A stretch of DNA of 64,000 nucleotides from Siderastrea radians (taxonomy: Eukaryota > Cnidaria > Anthozoa > Scleractinia > Rhizangiidae): contig OZ024894.1 of NCBI GenBank assembly GCA_964017195.1, positions 30,237,120 to 30,301,119 of the forward strand, written 5' to 3'. The position numbers and the translations under genes were made by a program. The first letter of the stretch is position 1, and every line of letters begins with the position of its first letter. Positions 34,760 through 46,393 of this stretch are shown here, in pieces. Below the pieces are notes generated by a model, which saw nothing but the letters and a program-made list of their open reading frames with translations, was not told the DNA's origin and searched no databases.

Positions 34760-35419
34760 AACAGATCTTTTGAGACATCTTTCTTAGATTGCTTTTGGGT
34801 AGGTGATATATCTATGAGCGGAGCTTGGGATGCGGAAGATATCTTTTGACTCTTTTGCACTTGAAGTTCTTCTTGGAGAGAAGCAATAAGCTTGATTATT
34901 TTTAGGGGTAGGTTTAAAAAATAAAATTTAGTAAACTTAATATTATTTGATAGATATACATCAGTCTAATAGTTTGCTTCAGTACAATTCAAGCAAGTAT
35001 GCTGGCATCTTTCTCACCTGAATTTCTTTGCGGTGTCGTTGGCTTAGCAGCTGGTTCTACTAAAAAGAATGAAAAAAGTAAGTATGACTTCCAGGGAGGT
35101 TGCTAAACAGAAAACAAGGTTTTCTATTTTAATATTGTCTCCATCTTTCTTGGCTGTAACAATGCTACCAGGTCACATGAGATCTTGTTTTATTTTACTT
35201 GTTTTAGAGCACCAGGCCACCTTTTCGTTCTTTCCGTTTACCTGACAGGAATACGGATAATTTATTTGCAATTTCAAAACAAATAGAGGATAAACAACTG
35301 AGTTCTTTAAGCGAACCTGAAAGACCCTTTTTTACATGTGAGGTTAAATCTGTTCGTCTTGTTGAGGCGGTAGCACTACTAAGCGGTGCTGTGACTGTCG
35401 GCAAAGTATACTGTGATGC
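34760..35419 (-). CDS. Unidentified gene fragment, three candidate exons
   Basis: The minus strand gives phase-compatible GT-AG exons: 35419-35242 (59 codons, Ser/Thr-rich with LSGSLKELSCLSSICFEIAN), 35061-35020 (VEPAAKPTTPQRNS) and a last one beginning near 34895. The last exon has two plausible readings: one ends at a stop near 34786; the other is a Gln/Glu-rich helix (SLQEELQVQKSQK) that runs into the LINE (ATT)n tail. No domain is recognised, and 5' exons further right were not identified. Existence as a gene is inferred from splice fit only. Confidence 0.35.
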
Positions 35420-35906
35420 CTGCAGACTCCTTGGCAGTTCTCTGTGGAAAAAAAATGCACGTCTGACGTGGCGTCGCTGTTTAACCCTTTAAGCCCCAAG
35501 AGTGACAAGCATCTAATTTCTCCTTATTACTAGTTGTTCAAATATACGGGTCATGAGAATAAAGTAAACGATCACCAGACATGAAATGTGTTAATGTGTA
35601 ATCAAATTCTCCCAACTACTAACTTAAGAAACATATAGAGAACAGCGAGGAGAATATGCATTTGGATATAGTGATACACAAGAAAGGGAAGACGGAAAGA
35701 AAGATGCCAGCCAGCGTGTCCAAGTTCTCCATAAAATCCAGAAAAAAGTTATCTAAGACGTTTTTTGTTTCGCAGTCAATAACAGTGGCCAACTGGGTTC
35801 TGAGACTTTCACTTATTTAGCAAAGTTCACGTGGTCACTGCCCTGTGGACATTATAATCAACAGAAACGTATCTCTTGTTGACATAGAACCCTACAATTC
35901 GTTCAT

Positions 35907-36455
35907 TTAACCCTCGGGCGTGCAAGGGGGTGGGGGTGGATGCCACCCCCCATAAGGTTTTTCATGAATTTTTCCAAGACGAATTATTATCTAGACCTGC
36001 CGTTTTTAGTAGCTGTGCGCATATAACTTAGACACAAGTTTGGTGAGAATCGGTTGCTATGGTTGGGAGATATGACGTCATAAGTAGCAGGTGGTCAAGC
36101 CATTTTTGAAGAAAAATGCGTGATTTTTACCCCTTTTAGGAGAAAAATGCAAAAACTGTCAACAAAAACCAGCAAAATGTTTACTTATGTCATATTTTAC
36201 GTGTCAAGCATAAAAAAAAACAATTCTTAACGCTTTTGGAAGTTTCTTATTTTCGATAAAATCCAAGATGGCAACTCATAATATGTACCTCATCTTGTAG
36301 AGTACATCTCAGGCTTTCTACTAAAGGTGAGACTTTTCGAAATATTGTAACATAATGAAAACCCAAAGGGGTGGGGGAGGGTTTCCAGACTCCTTGGAAC
36401 CCCCCTCCCTTATACTATGGTGGGGGTGTGACTTTGCTTGTACGTCTGAGGTTTA
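35907..36455. mobile_element. TTAACCCTCGG-family MITE, copy 1
   Basis: It starts TTAACCCTCGGGCGTGCAAG and ends with the complement of the same word, degraded (CTTGTACGTCTGAGGTTTAA). The interior, including a TGACGTCA at 36073-36080, matches 58664-59236 in inverted orientation. Non-coding. TTAA may be both tip and target site. Confidence 0.8.
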
Positions 36456-36530
36456 ACGGGTTATGTTCATCACTAATGATAAAGAGAAAGTGAACATGAA
36501 ACTATTATCCTTTGAACGTACTAACCTGTA

Positions 36531-36602
36531 ATCAGGCTCTATTTTCGTTCCGCTCGGTGAAACATTCAGACGGGAAGGGCGAAACGAAAAATAGAGCCTG
36601 AT
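36531..36602. repeat. 72-bp palindrome ATCAGGCTCTATTTTCG
   Basis: Left arm ATCAGGCTCTATTTTCGTT and right arm AACGAAAAATAGAGCCTGAT fold into a stem of about 20 bp, with inner GGGCGAAA/TTCCGCTC words giving weaker pairing. Probably a short foldback MITE. Confidence 0.65.
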
Positions 36603-37696
36603 ACAATTCTTCTACGGAACGTCTCCCGCCCATTTTTTGATTGATTGACATTCAACAAAACAGCCAATCAAAATTTCTTCTGCTAGCACGATTCTCAGTA
36701 TGCAATTCCCATAACGGCAATTCGCAAAAAGTCCCTCAAAAGTCGGCGAAAATAAGAAAATCACAGGCTACGATATATCTTCCAGGAACTAGCGTTCCAA
36801 TTTACACGATTGCTAACTTGGAGGTACTCGTTCTGGTATTGTACATGGTTGGTCTGTGTGAGCCGAGAATGAAAATTCAAAACACGTCGAAGTGGTCATG
36901 TGCCAAAATACGCTGCATGCTTGAATCCTTCCATATGTGTCGACAGTACGATTCGTCATCGAAGTCAGAATCGCCGGAGTCCTCCTGGTCGCAGGATTCA
37001 TCATCGGAATTCTTTGGAGTCGTCTTCAGGATCAGGGTCGTCGTCACTTTCCCTGTCTTCTCTTCCATCTTCCTCCTCTCCTGCGAGGTATCTTTCATTC
37101 AGATTTAAATATATTTTAAAATCGTTTTATCTACAATATGCTACACATTATAAACTGCCTCAAGAGAGATTTTTTTGGCTGTTGGACGCGCAAATCTGAC
37201 AAACGTGGCAAAGTGAAGCTGATTTAATTATAGCCTTGTGAAAAGCTAAAAACGATCTCAACTTTTATTTGCCTTACAGAGGAAGCGAATGAATTTATTA
37301 CAATTGCATTTATGTGCATTTAAAATGTTTAATATTCCTCGAAAAGAAGACTACCATATCTCCTTTGTTAGCTGGAAAAGGAATGATCTATTGACCTGGC
37401 GCTGTTTTGCTTTTGGGTCGTGATATAATCTTTGTGTACTGAAATAAAAAATTGCAGTAAAAAAAAGGTTGACATGTTTTAGCTATGTTAATTGTCTCAG
37501 AGAAATGTTTACAGGATTTCTTACTTTATTTTAAATTTCAGTGGTTGTTTAAGTACTCGCCATGGTTTTTTTTGGTAAGTACATCTTGAGAAACTACGTG
37601 CTTACTGTGGGGACTCAGAGTATCTTCGTTTATTCAATGACTTTTTTTCTCTCATTTGCATGCGTTAACTTTATTTTGTTAAAATAATCGAATCAT
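36603..37696. other. Spacer with an acidic open stretch on the minus strand
   Basis: Between about 37110 and 36880 on - two frames in turn encode Glu/Asp-rich sequence (ESDDDPDPEDDSKEF then DESCDQEDSGDSDFDDES), as if one acidic exon had suffered a 1-base indel. It may be the C-terminal exon of the decayed transposase-like gene to the right, but no splice link was found. Confidence 0.3.
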
Positions 37697-40600
37697 TTAC
37701 CTGTTAATGTTGTAGCAAGTTCTTCCACTCTTTGCTGTTACAGGGAATAACAAATCTTGCATGTTACCTCTTGTTTCAAAGCATAACTGTGCTCCATGTC
37801 TTGTCCTCCTTACAGAAGGCATCCTCTGTGGAAGGTTGTGACCACAATTCAAAGGAACAATTTCCTGTTCAAAATCAGCATTTGCTGGATAGGTACGGCT
37901 GTCACAAGCTAGTGTAGGCTCTGGTTCTTGTCCAAATGCATAACCAAGAGGGAGACATCGTTGGTCAAGTGTTGTGTCAAGTGCTGGGAAATAGTATGGC
38001 TGCAAAAATGAGGTAAAAACAACAGAAAGTAGCTTCGATCTATTTATTGCATTTGATCAGAGAAATGTGCCTTTGTTGGGTTTTATGGTCTTACATCTGT
38101 AGAAACTTTGTTATAGTACCTGATATTTGCGTCTTCCTCTTGGAATCTGTTCTGTCTGTCCTTGATTGGACCATACAACGGCTAAGATGTCGATGAGAAA
38201 TTCAGCTGCAGCAAATATTAACTGGGCCAAATTTTGTCTTCCTTGTCCTCTGCAGTATTGTGGCAAGAACCACTGGACAAACTCATCATCAAAACGTCTA
38301 CCACTTATCGCATGGGCCATGATTTGAATCTCTTTTGGAAGTACCCAAACAGGGACATTTCTAGGGAAAACGTGGGGATTAGTAATTTATATTTGTATTT
38401 CTATCTGTTTAGTACAATAATTGCACCAAAATTGTTTTCTGCAACACAAGTTTCAAGTAAAGATTGCATGTTTAATTTTGCACTGCATAAGTTGAAGTCT
38501 TGTAATATTTATGTGTACCAAAGAGTGTTACATGTATGTACAAACTGTATCATCTGAGTTTTAATCAGGGACGAGCGTAAACGCAGGTCCCCACAACCAG
38601 AAATTATACTCTTGAGTTACTCTCACCTGGGGTAATTGCCAGATGATTTTCTTTGAATTTTAACTTCCAAGTGGAAAACCATTCGCACTGAGTGTAGGTT
38701 TATTAATGCTATTATTCCCATCTGATAAATGACAACAAAATATTGTAGACCTTGGTTAAACATTAAGGCAGCTTTATTTTATCTTTTTAGTGATCATGTT
38801 TTGATTCTCATGACTTGTATGTTACATCATCTAGTGTTATTGCAATAGGAAATTGGATAGTGGTCACTGTTGGGCCTGAAGGGTTAAGTATCAAGCGCAT
38901 TGAAAATAATTTAAGATTATTAGTATCTTATCCAGCCATTGCAAATTATTGCTATGACCACATGTACCAACCTTCTTAACACAGAGTGGAAAATCTCAAC
39001 CTTCTTTTCAGTGAGGATGCTTAGGTGCTCGTCAAGAGTGGTAGCGAGTGCTCTGTTCTCCCTTATGTGGTAAACGAGATCAGGCAGTTGGCACAGAATA
39101 GCCTTATCATAATTGCGCCGGCGAAATGTTATGAAGACCAAGGACATCCTTAACAAGGCATCAAGCCATTGCTGTAAATCACCTCCCCGAAACACTGTGC
39201 TGTATATGTAGAAGATCAGTGGGATGATTTCATCAAGCAAGTTGAGAAACAGCATGTATTCAGGATCCTTACAGACTGGGCCAGACAAACGGAGGACCTC
39301 ATTACGGATGATAGTCCATCCACCAAATGCAGCCGTCGTAAGTGTAACAATTTTATGAGACTTTGGTCTTTTGGGAAGGACCTATTGTAGTTTTAGAAGT
39401 AAACAAGAAAAACGAACAGGTCTATTTGTTTTTAACCTTTGTTTTAGTGGTCCCTTAAAGGTTAGCTGTACATGTTGTGTATGGTATACCTTATTTCTTC
39501 CAAAGATTACCTTGTAGAGCTTTTCAAAGAAGGGCCGAAACAACAAAACTGTTGATTCTTCAGCATTCAACGAAACATGGAATGGGCCTTGCCATGGTAT
39601 AAGAGATGGTATCGAACTTTCTGGTTCAGCTGCTGCATCCCACTGTTAAATGCAAAATATTTCAGAACATCAGTTCTAAGTGTTCATGTGTACTAATGTT
39701 AACAACATAAAATAAACTAGTGGGAACTCTGGAATTCTTTGGACCCTTTACAATATTGATGATTGGAGAATTCAACCAATGAGAATTTCCTGTTGCTAAG
39801 TTCACTGACAAATAAAATGTATACTATGGTTAATAGATAGGCATATTTTTAGTATTTATCCCCACTCTCACTTCCACTTCCTCCAGATGTTTGGATGGAA
39901 GACCACACATGTTCATACAATAAACCAACCAAACAAATTCTGTTTTGAGTCAGCCATAGGTATAAAGGATTAAGTACATGTAAGTGAATTAAGTCAACAA
40001 CCTCTGCAACAATTTTTTTGTTATATTTCCATGTGGGATAGTCTCCAGTCACAACAACAGCATAATGGTGAAGGTATTCCACAAGGTCAGGAGCTACTCT
40101 CAGGATGTGTTCAAGGGCTGTTCTGTAGTGCTGAACACTCTTCAGGCTTTGTTCAAATTCGTCAATAAGCCATGTGCTTTTAAGCAAATCTAGTTCATGC
40201 CTGGCTTCATCAGAGTAAACCCTAAATGGGGACGAAAATGGCCAAGTTTTTTTTTTTATCTTTGATAATTATACTCTATATTTATAGTCCCATATACATT
40301 ACTCATTTTGTCATTTTTTTCACCTTAGATTTTCACAGTTCTGTTTGGCATCAGTCATGTTCAGTGTTCTGTGTTCTGGGGACAGTGTGGCCATGTAGTT
40401 TAGCTCAAAAAGCTGGCTGATGGACGTGGAGAAGTGATCCAGGACATCTGTGACGTCAATACCTCCCCTGCACTGTTTAGCTGTACCATTTTTTTGAGTC
40501 ACATCAACAATTCTGTAAAGATCTTGAACTTCAGTGGGACGTGGTAAGACAGGCAAAGATTGATGAACGTCTACTAGAGCAGTACACATATGCCATGCAG

Positions 40601-42371
40601 TGCTGGTTTCATCTGAGGTTGGCTGGCGAGAGGCATGAATAAAATTATGTTATCGTCCATGAGCATGATGAAGGACTTCTTCTACAAGAATGTAAATGGG
40701 TTAACAGGAATACATGTACAGAATAGGTTTTGGCAAAGATACAGTTGATATTCACCTTTGCAAGGTCTTGAGAAAGTTTCCGCTATATCTCTATGTGGCT
40801 GAGCTACAATGTATGAGGTATATATCAAACACTTAAAAGTTTCAAAAGAAAAAATAATTTTCCACTTAAGTTTCAAAGAAAAAAAAACTAATTTTAAACC
40901 ACATGAATACCTCCGTGTTGTTAATAGTTATTGCAGTGGGGTTGAATTACTAAACTTTTTTTCAAAGCTAAAGGTAGTTATTTTTCCTAGGTAAATCCTT
41001 GTTCGGGCTGGATCCAGGATATCTACAGACGTGTAGATTTTCATTTGTTGGAGCCTCTGGATTTTTCTTAGGCTTGTCGCTTTTAATGTGGTCGCCCATT
41101 CCTCGTACATGTAAATATGTACAGATGTAGGTGTATAACCTAGCATACATTGCCCATTGTTGCTCTTTGCTTTATACAGTTGCAAGGTACACTGAAGAGT
41201 ACAGCCATTGGTATTTCTGTATATGTTCCCCTCTGGTGAATGGGGTAGGCGGTGGTGGGGGAGGGGGGGATTATGCTCTAATTGGCAACTGAAATTTGGA
41301 ATGAAAGTGTAACATTTGCTGTTCACCATTTACTTGTTTGGTATATTTTTGATCAACTATTTGCTTCCACATTGGAAAAGGTTTGTTGAAAAGGCAAAGA
41401 GTCACTTTAACTTGCAATGCTGTTTTTATTGCTTTTCTAACTTCTCCTTTGTTTTTGGTAGCCAGCTCCTTTTGGTGGTTTCGTACAGAATTGGGATGCA
41501 CTGAGTGACCCATGACTTCTCCGGCCATTAAGGAATTGTACAATGCTCCCCCAAACTTCAAGTTAAGTCCATTTGACTTCTGTAGGATGTTGTTTTTCTG
41601 AAGACCAGACGGGTTATCCTCTTTCGATTAGCACTGATAACAGAAGATACTTTTATAAAGTTCTAAATACAAGCCCTATGCTTTCATTCACTTAAAGGCC
41701 TTTCTTTCAATTCTGTGGGGCTTACTTGTATTGTAACAATTAAAACACTCAAAACACCTTGAAACAGTAAGCTAATAGCTTAAAAAGAGCTACCATGATA
41801 GTTCATGGAGTTATATTCAAATAAGGGGGGGGGAGCTACTACCTAAAGGATTTTAAGCATCATATTATGTTTTTTTGGTGTGTGTGTGTGTGTGGGGGGG
41901 GGGGGGTAATATTCAGAACTCAATCTCTTATAGTATTTGTTGACAGTGTGAACATACTTTGCATACAGTCATTCTTATTTCCTTATTGACATTATACAGG
42001 AGTGGAGGGATTGTGTAATATTTTAGTGTTTGTTTGATTTTTTGTAACATAATAACTACCTGATTTCTAAAGAAACTTAAGTTGTGTAGAAGACCAACAA
42101 CCCTTGTTCTTTGAAGACGTTTCCTCTTGGAAGATGGTGTTTGCTTTTCGTTGTTATAGATAGCATCAAATATTTCTTCAAAGAGCCCTGGCGCGTGAAC
42201 TTCACAGAACCTCTCCATATCAGGTGGGTCAAAAAGGCTGCTACCTGCATTAGCATAGTGCCTGGTGAGGGCTTCGTGGAACTGCTTCATCAGTGTGCTG
42301 AATGATGTGTCACCTTGTAAACATGAAACAAAGTTATTTTTCAAAATCTTTAGATTATTGATTTTAATTTC

Positions 42372-42535
42372 TTACACAGATTGGTGGAATGGAAAGTGCC
42401 TGTTGAACACTGAGTGTTGTGCACCTTTAATTTTTCGCTGTGGGGCCAGGTTTTCATCAGACAGGATGACAATCTGATCTTGTTGCTCCCTTTGCTTTAT
42501 TAGGAGTTGTTCATTTTTCTTTGTAAGGTCTGATG
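42372..42535 (-). other. Coiled-coil exon of the decayed transposase-like gene
   Basis: Frame reads DLTKKNEQLLIKQREQQDQI with heptad-like Leu/Ile spacing. An acceptor (ATCAG) lies at 42536-42540 on -. It follows, in transcript order, the Lys/Glu-rich stretch at 45440-45900, separated by an intron swollen by two repeat insertions (42595-44880). Confidence 0.45.
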
Positions 42536-42594
42536 TGATAATAAACAGTGCAATTAATGTAGGTGACCACATCTTGACTCAGTGAGGATTTTAA

Positions 42595-43490
42595 TATATA
42601 GATTTAGCCAAGCCTAAAAGCGGAGCCCCCCTTTTTGTTTTGTCTGTTTTTTGCTTTTGTTTTTTGTTTTGTTTTTTTGTTTTGTTTTTGCTGGCAGTTT
42701 GTATTAATTTGTGAAAATACTCTCATCCAAGTCGTTTTATTAAAAAAAAAAAAAAAACAAAGAAAAAAAAAGAAAAAAACTTCTTGCTCCCGCTAAGTGT
42801 CGAACCCGACTCGTCGGCGGGAGATGCCGGTAACTAGTCCACTAGGCCATGGGCGTTTGACATTGTTTTCGTAGTTAATTTTAATACTTATTTCTTTCTT
42901 CGTGCCTATCAGCATGAAAATGCTGGTGTTTTTCCTGGCAAAATGTGTTCGAAACGCCGTAAAAACCATGGTTGTGGAAAGAAAAAACCAAAAAGCACTA
43001 GCTCTGCTATATTTGGCGTCGAAACCGCTCCGAAAAGCTGCGAACTCAAGCGGTGTGCCGACCGAGTTTGAGCAGAACCGACAAGGCAAATTTGAACTTT
43101 TTGCCTGAACTTTATCGCCGAATTTCTTTCGCCTAGATTGAACTTTTCCCCTTCCACCAAAAAGACAACTGAGTGTTCTTTTGAACTTTTTTTTTCCACT
43201 AACAAATTTGTTTTTGACTTTTGTTGTCTTTGCTTGTTTTGCTACAACGCGGGTCAACATGCGATTTCGCGCCGAAAACACACGGGATTCAGCACAGGAT
43301 TCTATCCAGTGTAGGAAGTGTATTGGTAGCCCTGTGGTGCGGACGGACGGACGTACGGATGTACGGACGGACGGTCACGTGACTACTACGTCACTACCAA
43401 AATTTTTTGGCTTGATAGATTACCAAATTTCCTTACCAATGGAGCTCCGCTGGCGGGCTTTGCCCGCAGGCTCCGCTAATAATAATAATT
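42595..43490 (+). mobile_element. TATATAGAT-family element, ~0.9-kb copy
   Basis: 5' end TATATAGATTTAGCCAAGCC then CTAAAAGCGGAGCC. The 3' part has a GGACGGACGTACGG tandem tract (43340-43374), TCACGTGACTACTACGTCAC, and ends in a nested hairpin GGCGGGCTTTGCCCGC (43452-43467) flanked by GGAGC/GCTCC, then (AAT)n. Contains a tRNA-like segment in antisense and non-coding filler. The superfamily is unclear: the 3' hairpin recalls Helitrons, the (AAT)n tail a retroposon. Confidence 0.65.
42783..42855 (-). repeat. tRNA-like sequence inside the repeat
   Basis: On - an A box (TGGCCTAGTGG) and B box (GGGTTCGACAC) are spaced like a tRNA gene, and a CGGGAGC acceptor-like strand ends it, but the 5' acceptor strand does not pair. 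A tRNA-derived SINE head or dead tRNA is likelier than a working gene. Confidence 0.45.
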
Positions 43491-43491
43491 A

Positions 43492-43612
43492 ACAATTATT
43501 CTACGAGGGCGCGCTGGATATCGAATGATAGATAACCAACGAGGCGCGTAGCGCCGAGTTGGTTATAATCATTTGATATCCAGCAAGCCCGAGTAGAATA
43601 ATTGTTTTATTA
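43492..43612. repeat. Palindromic element terminus (copy 2)
   Basis: Opens ACAATTATTCTACG and closes CGAGTAGAATAATTGTTTTA; inside it is a second palindrome CTGGATATC...GATATCCAG and a central GAGGCGCGTAGCGCC hairpin. Same plan as 2787-2907. It may be the left end of an element extending to about 44880, where AGTTTTTAATAAT mirrors ATTATTAAAAACT-like sequence. Confidence 0.6.
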
Positions 43613-45430
43613 AAAACTTAACCACTATTAAAAAAAAATCAAGAAAGAACGGGAAAAATGAGAAAAGAAATTTAAATGGAACAAGAATCGCTCACATGAC
43701 TGAACGAAAAAGGCGCCAAAACCTTGCGAAGTGTTGCAGCGTTTCACTGCAAAGCTGAATGAATCAATGAAAACTGCTCTGAACAAAGTAGCACAAGTTT
43801 TGGAAAGAAATGTTCTAATTATTGGCTCTGAAATATGGTACATGTTTGATTTTTCCTGAAACATTGTTGTTATCATCGTTCAAAGCGGATTGAAGCTGTA
43901 CAATTTAACCATATTAGCTGCTGGAGTGGAAACTGAACAAGTTTACAATCTGTTCGCACAACGGAGCCATCATGTGCGTGTTTCATCGAACTGAAGACAG
44001 AACAAATTTGAACTTGAAGAGGTAATTTCTATGCAGCTCAGAAGCAAGATTACTGTAGTGAGGAACATTAGAAGTCACCATCATAGTTTGTTAAATGCAA
44101 AGTGCAAAATGCAGTTGTTCTCGGTTTAGAGGTTGCGGACGGAATGGTAAGCTTAAAAACAACATTCAAACAACTGGAAAAGTGATTCAACTCCGTTTAC
44201 ATGGCATCCGATTTCTATCTGAGCATTTGGACCTGTTGGAACACAGAGCTACAACGAGTGCAGGTAAACCAGTGTCAATTTTGCGTGTTAAAGGCGAAAA
44301 AAATCTCGCCCTTCCTTCCTTCTTGGTAGTTTGCCGCTGTACTTTTTTAGTACTTGTTTAGACTGCTTCATGATTTTCGCACCGACTCGCCATGAATGTG
44401 TGATAGTTTTTATTAAATGCTCCTGCCCCATTTCACTGTGTTTTATTTTATGTCTTGTCTTGATATTTTGAAGTGGAAAGCTTTCCTGATAAAACCTACC
44501 GTGTTCAATTTCACTGATCGACGTGACGATCGATGAAAGAAATTTTAAGCTAAATTGTAAACACGACGCTTTAATGCTTAAATTTCTATTCCTGCACAGT
44601 TTCTTCAAACAATTTTGACTTGTGTTAGACGACGCTGTTGGTGATGCTTGTTGGTGACGATGTTGGAATTTCTGCTTAATTTAAATTCGCTGCCAAGTGA
44701 TTTTTCTCGCCCATTTTTCTCGTCGGGTTGCTCGCGAGGAAAAAACTTTCAGCTCACTTTGTTGTTGAGTGTTCACTGACCATATTTGTCGCAGCAGGTA
44801 TATGAGCTGATAGCCTAGCTCCGTTCAGCCAATCAAAATGCTAGAAATCCAATATACCTAGTCCAGTTTTTAATAATACATAATATACAATATCAATACA
44901 TTATCAGACAGACAGACAGTATCGTAAGAGTTGCACTTCCTCTCCCCCAAATGCTACGGTGATTTGCTTAGGGGTGGAGGGAACTGGTGTCAGTGAGAAC
45001 AGAACAACAATAAATGTGTATTCTTCCATGATTTTTGCAAACTGTTAAATGAAATTTGTATACAGTATTTCCTCTATTATCCCCTCTCCAATTGATAATT
45101 TTGGGCCTCTCAAAGGGGGGGGGACTTAATAGAGGGAGGGGGTTGATGAAATTTTTAGCTGGAGGGGAGCTTATATTAGAGGAAGGGACTAAATAAGAAT
45201 AATAATTTATAAATTTATTTTGGCCAATTTACATTTAAAGCAAAATGATCAATTGATGAAATATGGCAATTTGACCAGGATTGTAGTGGCAAGTGAGCCC
45301 ACTACCATGTAGTGTCTTCAAATCCAGTTTTTTCAGAAATTTGAAAGTTGCCTTTTTGTTTCTTATTTATTTACTTATTTATTTTTGCACCTTTCATGTG
45401 CTATTATAAGTTCATGTGTGTAATAGAAAA
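43613..45430. other. Spacer, probably repeat-derived
   Basis: No gene supported. Near 45070-45200 AGAGGGAG/CCTCTATTATCCC words repeat in both orientations, suggesting a decayed MITE. Confidence 0.35.
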
Positions 45431-45541
45431 GGAAAGAAATCCAATACCTTGTAGATTACTTTGTAGCCCTTTGCTTGTCCTTTTCATTATTTTTTTCCTG
45501 CTCCAGCTGTTTAATTTTTTCAAGTAAGTCTCCATTGCTTG

Positions 45542-45863
45542 CAACCTTGTCTCCAGGGCCTTCTCCTCGTTCAAAATGGCGGTCAGAGAAACCCCTGGCC
45601 AAGGCTGCTGAAATACTCCAAGAATCGTGGAGTATTTTGTCACGTGACACGTGAAGATATGGCTTTTTTGGAGGTTGTTTCTAGCGACTGGCGGCCCTGT
45701 TTGTTTTCTGCAATCGGAAACCGTTGTCCAAACGAAACGAAGACATTTCATCGTGTTTACCTAACGAAATTCTAACGAATTTTTGGAGCCACTTTGGCAG
45801 CCTTGGCCAGGGGTTTCTCTGACCGCCATTTTGAACGAGGAGAAGGCCCTGGGGACGAGGTTG
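45542..45863. mobile_element. 322-bp MITE with 10-bp target duplication
   Basis: Arms of about 67 bp pair from CAACCTTGTCTCCAGGGCC on the left to GGCCCTGGGGACGAGGTTG on the right, and continue through AAAATGGCGGTCAGAG/CTCTGACCGCCATTTT. Flanks CCATTGCTTG at 45532-45541 and 45864-45873 are identical 10-bp copies. That length would suit a Mutator-type element (inference). On the minus strand removing it rejoins one Lys/Glu/Gln-rich frame. Confidence 0.85.
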
Positions 45864-46393
45864 CCATTGCTTGCCGTTTGCTGGTTTTTTCTGTTCAGTT
45901 GGGTTTCTTTGGTCATTGGCACCAAGTTAAAAAAAAGTGAATGGCATATTTAAAAAAAGCCCACTCTTGTAGCAAAATTAAGTACTAGCTAGGGAACCAA
46001 TTCAAACTTCGTTGCTATTGCCGTTTTTGGGGGAACATATTCATCCTTGGAGCATATCCTCTCGTCTTTGTCCACAGAGTTGAGGTGCTTGTGATAGATG
46101 TATGTTCCCGGTATGTAATTATAACTTAATGTTTGGCAGCTGTCAAAAACCGCAAATAGGCGTTGGGGGCAGGGAACAGTGTTGGCAGCACATTGTACGT
46201 CACTCTTAATTAAAGGAAAGCAACACCTTTTTTTGTTTCCGCTCAAGAGCTCCCTTTGGTGAGCTCTGCAAAGGGACACGTTAAACAGAAATCCGCATTC
46301 CCGGACTTCTATCCCTGAAAGGACACTTAAATTTCCAGAACAAGTTGAACCATTGCCATGTCTAGAGTTTCTTTCTTCTTTAAAACAAAACAT

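Larger units (their letters stand above)
37697..46393 (-). pseudogene. Second transposase-like gene, multi-exon, probably decayed
   Basis: Exons on - with good GT-AG borders and matching phases: 42313-42060, 41597-41412 (KFGGALYNSL, MGHSVHPNSV), 39642-39511 (PWQGPFHVSLNAEE), 39381-38972 (LLDEIIPLIFYIYSTVF; EIFHSVLRR), 38360-38120, 37999-about 37697. Others have partly resolved borders: 46393-about 45990 (Cys-rich N-terminus), coiled-coil pieces near 45900-45440 and 42535-42426, 40613-40324, and 40221-about 39860 (VVVTGDYPTW, a likely Asp block). The layout of N-terminal Cys region, coiled coil, GD motif and C-terminal finger resembles uncharacterised multicopy cnidarian transposase-like proteins. 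The C-terminal CGH finger continues only after a frame shift (TFHRGCLL) and a stop, a MITE splits the coiled coil, and the expected DN-motif exon was not found. I therefore call a pseudogene. No flanking inverted repeats were found. Confidence 0.6.

Noticed and set aside
36813..37108. Several overlapping Ser- and Asp/Glu-rich frames
   Set aside because: They are shadows of one acidic low-complexity stretch; kept only as a possible broken exon.
43340..43374. Repeat-peptide gene from the GGACGGACGTACGG tract
   Set aside because: The tract is a shared landmark of a non-coding repeat family and recurs at 50014-50071 in other frames.
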